64,000 nt of DNA from Chryseosolibacter sp964493505 (GTDB lineage Bacteria; Bacteroidota; Bacteroidia; Cytophagales; Cyclobacteriaceae). The notes beneath the pieces are model-generated. The model was given only the letters and a program-made list of their open reading frames with translations, did not search any database and was not told the origin of the DNA. The DNA lies in assembly GCA_964493505.1 (NCBI GenBank), contig CAZBNP010000012.1, positions 1 to 64,000 on the forward strand. The letters run 5' to 3'. Made by a program: the position numbers and the translations under genes. Below are positions 33,942 to 42,359 of the stretch, piece after piece (position 1 is the first letter of the stretch; each line of letters begins with the position of its first letter).

Positions 33942-36863
33942 ATGATCAATAAGATTCAATATGTAGCGCTGGGTGTCATTATCGCACTTTCAGTTTCATG
34001 TTCGCAAGAGATCGAGCAGGACAGCGGCTCACTGAAGCAAGGCTTTGCTAACCCTCCGATCAGCGCGCGCGCTAAAGTCTATTGGTGGTGGCTCAATGGA
34101 TACGTCGATTCAGTGCGTGTGAAGGAGGAGCTGCGCGCGATCAAAGACGCTGGATTGGGCGGTGTGGATATTTTTGAGATAGGTGTTCCCCCTGAACGCG
34201 ATCCGCAGCATATCATACCGGCTGGCCCCGCCTTTATGAGCGATGAGTCAGTCGACATGATAGCTTTTGCGATCAGAGAAGCGGGCAAACTCGGGCTGGA
34301 AGTGGGACTTGGAGTTGCCAGCAGCTGGAATGCGGGAGGTAGTTGGGTTCAACCTCAGCACGCGGCAAAGACCCTTTATGCTTCGCGTGTCGCCATAAAA
34401 GGCGGGCGAGACATTAACATAGGCCTGCCTTTCCCGGTTATCACGCCGGATCGCAACGGTAAGCCCAGAAAAATCGAATATATGGGGAATGGAAGGCCTG
34501 CGTATAGCGAGGAGGTGGCAGTTATCGCGGTACCTTCCGGCGCCCGTAACCTTGCCGACACTTCCGCTGTTGTCAACGTGACCCGCTATTTTGATCCTGC
34601 TACCGAGCAGCTTACCTGGCCGGCGCCGGAGGGCAACTGGGATGTATATCGGTACATCTGCTCGAATTCCGGCGAGCAGGTTGTCAGACCTTCGCCAAAG
34701 TCGGCGGGGCCTATCATCGACCATTTCGACTCATCTGCGACACGCATGCACATGATGTATTTCATCGACCGCTTGAAACCACATATCGGCGACTTCAAAA
34801 AGAGCCCATTGAAGAATCTCTATCTCGCGAGCTATGAGGCCAAGGACTTCACATGGACGCCAACTCTCCCGGCGGCATTTAAGAAACTCAACGGATATGA
34901 TATCTACAAATTTATTCCGGCGATCTACAATGCGAACTTGTTCAACGAAAAGACAACCGAGGCTTTCAACTTTGATTTTTCAAAGACCTTTTCCGAGTTG
35001 ATGATCAACAATCACTATGCGAAGTCGAAGGAGGTCTGCAATGCGCACGGTTTGAAAATCACTTCAGAGGCAGGTGGCCCGGGCCACATGCACCACATCC
35101 CGGTGGAAACGCTGAAGGCACTCGGTGCTCTCGATATCCCGCGCGGCGAATTCTGGTATGACCGTGAGTATTTCAAAGAAGACAGTATCGTGGATTACAT
35201 TTGGCTGGTTAAGGAAATCGCGGCTGCGTCACACATTTATAAGCAGAAAATAGTGGAGGAGGAAGCCTTCACAAGCTATTGGGATTGGCAGGAAAGCCCG
35301 GCGAATCTGAAGGTCATTGCCGATCGCGCATTCTGCGAAGGAATGAATCGCCTGGTTATTCATGGTTTCTCGCACAACCCGGGTGAGTTTGGTTCTCCGG
35401 GTATCGCCTACTGGGCTGGAACACACTACAACGACAAACGCGTGTGGTGGCCCAAGGTCAGACCCTTTAACGACTACCTGGCGAGAATCTCCTATATTCT
35501 CCAGGAAGCGGATTTCTATTCCGATGTGCTCTACTACTACGGCGACAAAGTGCCGAATCTCATCCCACCGAAGAACACGCGCTTCAAGGTGGGCGATGGA
35601 TACGACTATGAGGTGATCAATACCGAAATTCTTTTGAGAGATCTGGTTGTGGAAAACGGTGAACTTGTACTGCCGGGAGTGGCGCGTTATAAGGTGCTGT
35701 CCGTAGGGAGCGAAGAGGCCATGAATCCGGAAGCGCTTAGCAAACTGGAGACACTCGCTGCGGCGGGAGCTATTATTGTAGGTGGAAAACCGGTGAAGTC
35801 GGATGGATTGAATCACCAGCCGCGTGCCACTGAAGAGGTTCGTACAATGGCCACTCAGCTCTGGGATACGGTTAGCGTAGACATCGCGACGAAAGGCAAG
35901 GTGTTGTCGGAAGTGACGCCTGCTGACGCGCTCCGTCAATTAAATGTTCCGCCTGATTTTCTCTACGAAGATCAGGCTTCCGGCGCGCTTGACTATATCC
36001 ACTACCATCGCCGGGGAGATGACTTCTATCTCATCCGCAACACAACAGATCAGTGGGTAACAAAACAGATATCCTTCCGCCAGCCAAACAGAGTACCTGA
36101 GCTGTGGGATCCGCGTTCGGGTGAGATCGTTGCGTTGAATATCCATCATTCCTCTGACACACATACCTCATTGCCACTCAGCATTGCGCCGTATGGAAGT
36201 TATTTCGTTGTTTTCACTGCAGGGACACCAGCACCTTCGTATGAGTCATTCGAGGGGGCCAATACGCGAGTTCACTATACGAAAGACGGCTTCTTCCTGT
36301 CGGGTGATGGACTGGCCAGTCTGACGAAGGACGGACAGCGGGTAGCCGTGGATTACAAGCCTGTGTCTATTCCTGTTGAAGGCGAGTGGAGAGTTTCCTT
36401 TCCCGAGGATCTCGGAGCCCCCGCAGAGGCGATTTTTTCAGGGTTGCATTCATGGACTGAACACGACGACGCGGGTGTTCGCTACTTCTCGGGAATGGCT
36501 ACTTACCACAAGCAGTTTCCCTTTACGGCTGATGTTGGCGATGACGACAGGGTTTACCTCGCACTTGGCGACCTGGCGGAACTGGCTGAGGTTTGGGTGA
36601 ACGGTGAGTCAGTTGGGGTGACGTGGACAAAACCACATCGCTTCGATATTACGGACGTGGTGAAAGATGGGACGAACGAATTGCGTGTGGAGGTAGCGAA
36701 TACCTGGTCGAATCGTTTGACGGGCGACGGGAATACGGGTGAGAAGTTTACACAGACAAATATTGCTGTTGCAAACAAGTTTGTGACTCCGTGGAAGGAC
36801 CTCCCGCTTAAAAAGTCGGGGCTTTTCGGCCCGGTGCAGCTGGAGGTTGTGAGAATGTACTAG
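33942..36863 (+). CDS. GH106-like alpha-L-rhamnosidase lipoprotein
   Basis: 973 residues with a lipoprotein signal (ALSVSC, Cys20), placing it in the periplasm or on the surface. The opening ARAKVYWWWLNGYVDSVRVKEEL and LGGVDIFEIGVPPER are characteristic of the GH106 alpha-L-rhamnosidase group. The following GLEVGLGVASSWNAGGSWVQP is also typical. The barrel is followed by a C-terminal jelly-roll binding domain at about 800-970 (RVYLALGDLAELAEVWVNGE, RFDITDVVKDGTNELRVEVANTWSNRL). It would release L-rhamnose from the imported glycan, matching the rhamnose catabolic operon ~14 kb upstream. Exact linkage specificity is not predictable from sequence. Confidence 0.87.
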   Translation: MINKIQYVALGVIIALSVSCSQEIEQDSGSLKQGFANPPISARAKVYWWWLNGYVDSVRVKEELRAIKDAGLGGVDIFEIGVPPERDPQHIIPAGPAFMSDESVDMIAFAIREAGKLGLEVGLGVASSWNAGGSWVQPQHAAKTLYASRVAIKGGRDINIGLPFPVITPDRNGKPRKIEYMGNGRPAYSEEVAVIAVPSGARNLADTSAVVNVTRYFDPATEQLTWPAPEGNWDVYRYICSNSGEQVVRPSPKSAGPIIDHFDSSATRMHMMYFIDRLKPHIGDFKKSPLKNLYLASYEAKDFTWTPTLPAAFKKLNGYDIYKFIPAIYNANLFNEKTTEAFNFDFSKTFSELMINNHYAKSKEVCNAHGLKITSEAGGPGHMHHIPVETLKALGALDIPRGEFWYDREYFKEDSIVDYIWLVKEIAAASHIYKQKIVEEEAFTSYWDWQESPANLKVIADRAFCEGMNRLVIHGFSHNPGEFGSPGIAYWAGTHYNDKRVWWPKVRPFNDYLARISYILQEADFYSDVLYYYGDKVPNLIPPKNTRFKVGDGYDYEVINTEILLRDLVVENGELVLPGVARYKVLSVGSEEAMNPEALSKLETLAAAGAIIVGGKPVKSDGLNHQPRATEEVRTMATQLWDTVSVDIATKGKVLSEVTPADALRQLNVPPDFLYEDQASGALDYIHYHRRGDDFYLIRNTTDQWVTKQISFRQPNRVPELWDPRSGEIVALNIHHSSDTHTSLPLSIAPYGSYFVVFTAGTPAPSYESFEGANTRVHYTKDGFFLSGDGLASLTKDGQRVAVDYKPVSIPVEGEWRVSFPEDLGAPAEAIFSGLHSWTEHDDAGVRYFSGMATYHKQFPFTADVGDDDRVYLALGDLAELAEVWVNGESVGVTWTKPHRFDITDVVKDGTNELRVEVANTWSNRLTGDGNTGEKFTQTNIAVANKFVTPWKDLPLKKSGLFGPVQLEVVRMY

Positions 36864-36961
36864 GTAATAAACAGCGCACATTTATCACCCAATCGCGGCT
36901 CTGACGACAAGAAAATACGATCTAACAACTATCTTGTCCTCAGGTTCAAAAAATCCGCGTC

Positions 36962-38533
36962 ATGAAGATCAAATGTCTTGTCCTGTTGTTGTCATACTGC
37001 TCGCTGGCAACAGCGCAGAAAGTTGTTCCACTTTACGGAGGTAGCGCGCCAGGCTCCGAAAAATGGAGTTGGAGCGAGGCGGAAATGTATTCCGACCTGT
37101 GGCAAACACGTGTTGTTTATAACGTTGCACAGCCTACGCTCACGGCATACCTTCCTCCCGCTCCGAGCGCCCACGGAACATCGGTGGTCATTTGTCCCGG
37201 GGGTGGATTCCACGCCCTATCGATCGATACCGAAGGTGTTGATGTTGCGAAGTGGTTGAATAAAAGGGGAATCGCCGCGTTCGTGTTGAAGTACCGGCTC
37301 GTGAGGAGCGAGACAGACGATCCTGTAAAAGAACTCAACATAAAAATGGCGCAGGGCGGAAGTGAAAGCCTGCAGATAATTCCTTTTGCCATCGCTGACG
37401 GTCTTGAGGCGGTCAGGTACATCCGCGAGAACGCGTCGGATTTCCACATCAATCCCGAACGGATCGGCATAATCGGATTTTCAGCTGGTGGAACCATAGC
37501 GGCGGCTGTGGGCCTCCGTGGTAAGGGAGATAGCCGGCCTGATTTCGTTGCTCCTGTTTATGCTTACCTGCCGGAATTCCTGATGGAAGAAACGGTTCCG
37601 GACGATGCGCCACCGATGTTCGTTACGGCTGCGACCGATGACCAACTCGGGCTGGCCTCGCATAGTGTGCTCTTGTATGAAAAGTGGATGAAGGCAGGAA
37701 AATCGGCAGAGATGCATTTGTACGCCGAAGGTGGTCACGGCTTCGGTATGCGCACCCGGAATGTGCCGTCCGATACGTGGATCGAGCGCTACGGTGAATG
37801 GATTGAAGCAAGCGGTCTCCTGCTGTCTTCAGACCAGAGTCGATCACAAAACATGGCCAGGGTGCGGGAGAATTTTCGGTATAGAAGGGATCGGGAGGAG
37901 GAACTCCGGAATGATTGGGCCAACCTCAGCCGCTTCAAAACCGACAACGAGAACCTCGGTGCGCCGAAACCGGGGGAGAAGCGTGTCGTCTTTATGGGTA
38001 ACTCGATTACAATCGGGTGGCTGCGTGCGCACCCGGAGTTCTTTGCGGACAGACCTTATATAAACCGAGGGATCAGCGGACAGACAACACCGCAGATGCT
38101 GGTCCGCTTCAGGCAGGATGTGATAGACCTGCAGCCGGCGGCGGTCGTGATTCTGGCCGGTATTAATGACATCGCGGAAAATACGGGACCAACGACTCAC
38201 GAAGCTATTCTGGGCAATATTTCGAGTATGGCTTTGCTGGCCAAAGCGCATGGTATTGAAGTTATCCTGTCGTCTGTGCTGCCGGCTTATGATTTCCGAT
38301 GGCGCCCTGGATTGCAGCCCGCGGAAAAGGTGGTGGAACTGAATAAAATGATTCGGGCTTTCGCGAAAGAAAATAATATCTACTATCTCGACTATTTCAA
38401 TGCTGTGGTCGACTCACGCAACGGCATGAAGAAAGAGTACGCCTACGACGAGGTACACCCGACGCCGGAGGGATACAAACTGATGGAACCGTTGGTCGAA
38501 CGGGCCATTCAAACGGTGTTAAACAAAAAATAG
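36962..38533 (+). CDS. Double esterase: alpha/beta-hydrolase fused to SGNH hydrolase
   Basis: 523 residues with signal peptide MKIKCLVLLLSYCSLATAQ. Residues ~45-285 are a BD-FAE-like alpha/beta-hydrolase: oxyanion region VVICPGGGFHAL, nucleophile Ser174 in GFSAGG, Asp226 or Asp227 in TAATDDQ, and His259 in EGGHGFG. Residues ~335-520 are an SGNH (GDSL-like) esterase: Ser348 in FMGNSITIGW, the glycine block in YINRGISGQTT, Asn in LAGINDIAE, and Asp496/His499 in DEVHPT. Both catalytic sets are complete. The likely job is removal of acetyl (or similar) esters from glycan, clearing the way for the glycosidases. It follows the GH106-like gene after 98 bases. Confidence 0.88.
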   Translation: MKIKCLVLLLSYCSLATAQKVVPLYGGSAPGSEKWSWSEAEMYSDLWQTRVVYNVAQPTLTAYLPPAPSAHGTSVVICPGGGFHALSIDTEGVDVAKWLNKRGIAAFVLKYRLVRSETDDPVKELNIKMAQGGSESLQIIPFAIADGLEAVRYIRENASDFHINPERIGIIGFSAGGTIAAAVGLRGKGDSRPDFVAPVYAYLPEFLMEETVPDDAPPMFVTAATDDQLGLASHSVLLYEKWMKAGKSAEMHLYAEGGHGFGMRTRNVPSDTWIERYGEWIEASGLLLSSDQSRSQNMARVRENFRYRRDREEELRNDWANLSRFKTDNENLGAPKPGEKRVVFMGNSITIGWLRAHPEFFADRPYINRGISGQTTPQMLVRFRQDVIDLQPAAVVILAGINDIAENTGPTTHEAILGNISSMALLAKAHGIEVILSSVLPAYDFRWRPGLQPAEKVVELNKMIRAFAKENNIYYLDYFNAVVDSRNGMKKEYAYDEVHPTPEGYKLMEPLVERAIQTVLNKK

Positions 38534-38790
38534 CAGAATTCTTCATTCGCCGCTCGTCTTCTTTTATCTGATATCCGTGTTAAATTGCTGGATTGACTCA
38601 AACAAAAAGCCGATCTTGTCCGTCTCCGTGCGGAAAAATGAAATTCCGGATTTTGCATGACAGTTTGCGCAAAGGGCGCATCTGAGCACGTCCCTACAGG
38701 ATGGTGCGGGACGGTTTTCGTTGTTATCGACCTACTTTAGAGCAAATAAACTTGATTATATATACTCCACTTATGTATTGTACGCGCAAC

Positions 38791-41454
38791 ATGGGAAGAC
38801 TTCTGATAATGCTTCTGGCTTCCGCATTCATTTTATCATGTGCTGGCGACAGCGCTGATGAGAAGTCAGAGAACCCGAAGATAAGCAAGCTCAAGCTCCT
38901 TCCCGATTTCGAAGTCGATCACCTTTACAGTCCTTCTGCAGATGAAAACGGATCGTGGGTAGCAATGGCTTTCGACGACAAGGGACGTCTGATCACAGCC
39001 GATCAGTACGGTATGCTGTATCGTCTTACACTTTCTCCGCTGGGTGTCGACTCGCTTACGAGAATTGAACGCCTCGATATAGGAAAAACGAGCGCCGAAC
39101 TAAACGACCCCTCCGCACCGCAAGTCGAGCTGGGATATGCGCAAGGTCTTCTGTACGCATTCAACAGTCTTTATGTAATGGTCAACAATGGGGGCGGAGA
39201 CGGAGGGTTTACATTCAGCGGCCTGTACAGGCTGCAGGATACGGACGGCGATGATCAGTTCGATAAGGTTACGATGTTGAAACGCCTGCACGGCGGGGGT
39301 GAGCACGGTCCCCACAGCGCGATATTGGCACCCGACGGTAAATCAATCTATGTCATTTCAGGAAATCACACGGATGTTCCTCCCATGGACGCGTACAGAC
39401 TGCCGCCGGTCTGGCAGGAAGACAACCTGTTCCCGTTGATCAAAGATCCGCGCGGTCACGCTAATAACAGGATGGCTCCGGGCGGATGGATAGCCCGTAT
39501 AGATTCACTCGGCCAGCATTGGGAACTCATCAGCGCCGGGTACCGCAACGCATTCGACATCGCATTCAATGACGACGGAGAATTGTTTTCCTACGACGCC
39601 GATATGGAATGGGATTTTGGTATGCCCTGGTACCGACCCACCCGTATCTGTCACGCTACCAGTGGCAGCGAGTACGGATGGAGAACCGGAAACAGCAAGT
39701 GGGCTCCCGAGTGGCCTGATAACCTTCCGGCAGTTTTGGACATCGGTCAGGGCTCGCCCACAAACCTTATCTCTGGCAGAGAGGCTGCCTTCCCGGAGCG
39801 ATACCGGAAAGCGTTGTTCGCTTTCGACTGGAGCTTTGGAATTATCTATGCTATTCATTTGCAGGAAAACGGCGCATCGTATTCGGCGAAGGCTGAGGAG
39901 TTTCTTTCCGGCGCACCGCTTCCTCTCACAGATGGTGTGATTGGTCCGGATGGCGCACTCTACTTTCTCACCGGTGGGCGCAGACTTGAGTCAGATCTTT
40001 ACAGGGTCTACTACAATGGAAAGGATGCCGATAAGATGCTGGCGCAGAATGTTTCGAACATCTCTACAGCGACTTCAGAACTGCGTGAGCTGAGAAAGCA
40101 ACTGGAAGCGTTTCACAGTGGTCCCGAGCAGGGAGCTGTCGATTTCGCATGGCCGCACCTGAGACATGAGGATCGCTTCATACAGTACGCAGCACGAATA
40201 GTATTGGAACACAACCCGGTGGCTGAATGGCAGTCGCGTGCGTTGACGGAAAAGGATCCGGTCTCCAGAACACAGGCAATCATTTCACTCGCTCGCCACG
40301 CGAAGCCGGCATTGGGAAATTCGCTGCTGAAATCACTGATGGAAATCAACTATAACGACCTGAACGAATCGCAACAGATCGATCTGTTGCGCGCGTTTGA
40401 ACTGGTGATATTGAGGCAGGGTATGCCAGCGGGTGAATTGAAAATCGGTATAACCAACTATCTCGATTCACACTACCCGGCGAATTCAAATAGCCTGAAC
40501 CGCCAGCTAAGCAAGTTGCTCGTTCACCTGGAAGCCCCAGGCGCGGTTGATAAAACCCTGGCGTTGCTGAAGGATGCCAAAGACGATCCGACAGAAACCG
40601 CTCAGCATTCGTCAGACCTCATCCTTAGGAATCCGCAATACGGGATGGATATCGCCGAGATGCTCGCAAATGTTCCTCCTGCACAACAGTCTTACTACGT
40701 CACTGTGCTTTCAAGAGCGAAATCGGGATGGACTTCTGAGTCGCAGGAGGTATATTTTAAATGGTTCAGGGATGCTTTTCGCTTTAAGGGTGGCCGCAGT
40801 TATGTCGGCTTCCTCAATAAAGCGCGCCTGTATGCATTGGAAAACGTTGCGCCGGATCAACAGGAACATTTCCGCCAGGCATCGGGTGAGGAGTTTCTCA
40901 GCAAGTCAGGCAACGATCTGATCAGCGGCCCGCAGCCGAAAGGCCCGGGACGGAAGTGGAAATTGGATGAGGCGGTCGCGGTAGTTGAAGAACAACTTGT
41001 CGGCCGCAATTTCGAGCAGGGTAAAGCTATGTTCGACGCCACGCGGTGCAGCTCCTGCCATCAAATGCGCGGTGCAGGTAGTGCCCTCGGACCAGACCTT
41101 ACACAACTCGGTACGCGCTTCTCTGTTAAAGATATGCTTGAAGCAATCATCGATCCCAGTAAAGTCGTGTCCGACCAATACGCCGCGACGGTGTTTACGA
41201 TGAAAGACGGATCTTCAATCCTCGGCCGACTTAGCGATGAAGACAACCAGAACTATTATATCTCACAAAACCCCTTCACACCTGATGTGCTGAGGGAGGT
41301 TGCGAAGAGTGATGTCGCGGAGAAAAAGTACTCCTACATATCGGTGATGTACCCCGGCCTTATCAACAGCCTGAACGAGGAAGAACTGAAAGACCTGTTG
41401 GCCTTTCTGATGGCAGGCGGAAACCCGGATCACGAGATTTACAAAAACCAATAA
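38791..41454 (+). CDS. PVC-type heme-binding CxxCH lipoprotein (propeller + HEAT + cytochrome c)
   Basis: About 887 residues, lipoprotein signal with FILSC (Cys17). Residues ~35-420 are a glucose/sorbosone-dehydrogenase-like propeller, with GYRNAFDIAFNDDGELFSYDADM and a Ca-binding-like DTDGDDQFDK. Residues ~440-690 are alpha-helical, HEAT-like. The C-terminus is a cytochrome c-like domain with CSSCH (753-757) followed by GAGSALGPDLTQLGTRFS and a DUF-type tail. A lipid-anchored sugar or polyol dehydrogenase passing electrons to its own heme is the most natural inference. The DUF1080 gene follows after 13 bases. An in-frame ATG at 38773 is an alternative start. The 257 bases upstream hold no clear gene. 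Confidence 0.87.
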   Translation: MGRLLIMLLASAFILSCAGDSADEKSENPKISKLKLLPDFEVDHLYSPSADENGSWVAMAFDDKGRLITADQYGMLYRLTLSPLGVDSLTRIERLDIGKTSAELNDPSAPQVELGYAQGLLYAFNSLYVMVNNGGGDGGFTFSGLYRLQDTDGDDQFDKVTMLKRLHGGGEHGPHSAILAPDGKSIYVISGNHTDVPPMDAYRLPPVWQEDNLFPLIKDPRGHANNRMAPGGWIARIDSLGQHWELISAGYRNAFDIAFNDDGELFSYDADMEWDFGMPWYRPTRICHATSGSEYGWRTGNSKWAPEWPDNLPAVLDIGQGSPTNLISGREAAFPERYRKALFAFDWSFGIIYAIHLQENGASYSAKAEEFLSGAPLPLTDGVIGPDGALYFLTGGRRLESDLYRVYYNGKDADKMLAQNVSNISTATSELRELRKQLEAFHSGPEQGAVDFAWPHLRHEDRFIQYAARIVLEHNPVAEWQSRALTEKDPVSRTQAIISLARHAKPALGNSLLKSLMEINYNDLNESQQIDLLRAFELVILRQGMPAGELKIGITNYLDSHYPANSNSLNRQLSKLLVHLEAPGAVDKTLALLKDAKDDPTETAQHSSDLILRNPQYGMDIAEMLANVPPAQQSYYVTVLSRAKSGWTSESQEVYFKWFRDAFRFKGGRSYVGFLNKARLYALENVAPDQQEHFRQASGEEFLSKSGNDLISGPQPKGPGRKWKLDEAVAVVEEQLVGRNFEQGKAMFDATRCSSCHQMRGAGSALGPDLTQLGTRFSVKDMLEAIIDPSKVVSDQYAATVFTMKDGSSILGRLSDEDNQNYYISQNPFTPDVLREVAKSDVAEKKYSYISVMYPGLINSLNEEELKDLLAFLMAGGNPDHEIYKNQ

Positions 41455-41467
41455 CCCCTGGACAAAA

Positions 41468-42289
41468 ATGAGACGAACACCGATAACGCACGGCTTCTTT
41501 ATCATCGGATTATTCGTAGTCCTCGTTGCAGGGGCATGCGGTTCTCAGACCGAGAAAAGCGGTGATACCGCCATCGATAATGTTGACCAGCGTGCGACAG
41601 CTGATGAAGGGTTTATTGAGATTTTTGACGGGAAGTCGCTCGACAATTGGGAAGGTGATGCTTCTCTCTGGCGGGTGGAAAATGGAAGCCTGGTAGGAGA
41701 GATCGTCCCGGGCAGTGAACTGAAGACGAACTCCTTCATTGTATGGCGCGGAGGTACTACCGAAGATTTTGAATTGAAGACTGAAGTCAGAATAACAGAG
41801 TCCGGCAACAGTGGAATCAATTACCGCAGTGCACCATTTGGAGATATTCCTAATGCCCTCACCGGATACCAGGCTGATATCGACGGAAAAAACACGTACA
41901 CCGGCCAGAACTATGAGGAACGCGGCCGCACCACCCTGGCTTATCAAGGTGAGAAATCGATTATTAGCAGCCAGCCCGATCCCGGAGCGGAGGGGTCATT
42001 GCGGGCGAACGTCAAAAAGAACGCCTGGCAAAGTCGCGAGGTTACAGAACGAATTGCCACGCAGGATTCTCTCCGTACACTCATGAACGTAAACGACTGG
42101 AATGAGATTCACATTGTCGCCAAAGGTAATCTGTTGCAGCATTATGTGAATGGAGTGTTGATTTGTGAAGTGACAGACAATGACGAGCACAATCGTAAGA
42201 TGAGCGGTGTGCTCGGAGTTCAGGTTCACGTTGGTCCGCCGATGAAGGTTGAATACAGGAATATTCGATTGAAGACGATCAATCAGTAG
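41468..42289 (+). CDS. DUF1080 (3-keto-disaccharide hydrolase family) lipoprotein
   Basis: 273 residues, lipoprotein signal with VAGAC (Cys24). The concanavalin-like DUF1080 domain spans ~50-270: FIEIFDGKSLDNWEG, WRVENGSLVGE, DFELKTEVRITESGNSGINYRS, GYQADIDGKNTYTG, and the closing VNDWNEIHIVAKGN with HVGPPMKVEYRNIRLK. Members act on 3-keto-glycosides, cleaving a glycosidic bond after a sugar has been oxidised at C3. Its position directly behind a propeller/heme dehydrogenase gene fits such a two-step scheme. Whether this member is a hydrolase or only a binding protein cannot be decided here. Confidence 0.88.
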   Translation: MRRTPITHGFFIIGLFVVLVAGACGSQTEKSGDTAIDNVDQRATADEGFIEIFDGKSLDNWEGDASLWRVENGSLVGEIVPGSELKTNSFIVWRGGTTEDFELKTEVRITESGNSGINYRSAPFGDIPNALTGYQADIDGKNTYTGQNYEERGRTTLAYQGEKSIISSQPDPGAEGSLRANVKKNAWQSREVTERIATQDSLRTLMNVNDWNEIHIVAKGNLLQHYVNGVLICEVTDNDEHNRKMSGVLGVQVHVGPPMKVEYRNIRLKTINQ

Positions 42290-42359
42290 TTGCGAATCGG
42301 GAGTGGCCGGTAATCGGGCGTCAGTAATGAATGTAAAATTCTATGAATTGGTTTTGAAT

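Noticed and set aside
38534..38790. Possible small gene or RNA upstream of the second PVC-type gene
   Set aside because: 257 bases without a convincing frame. A weak CGTCCC/GGGACG inverted repeat near 38690-38712 has no T-tract and no promoter with good spacing was found.
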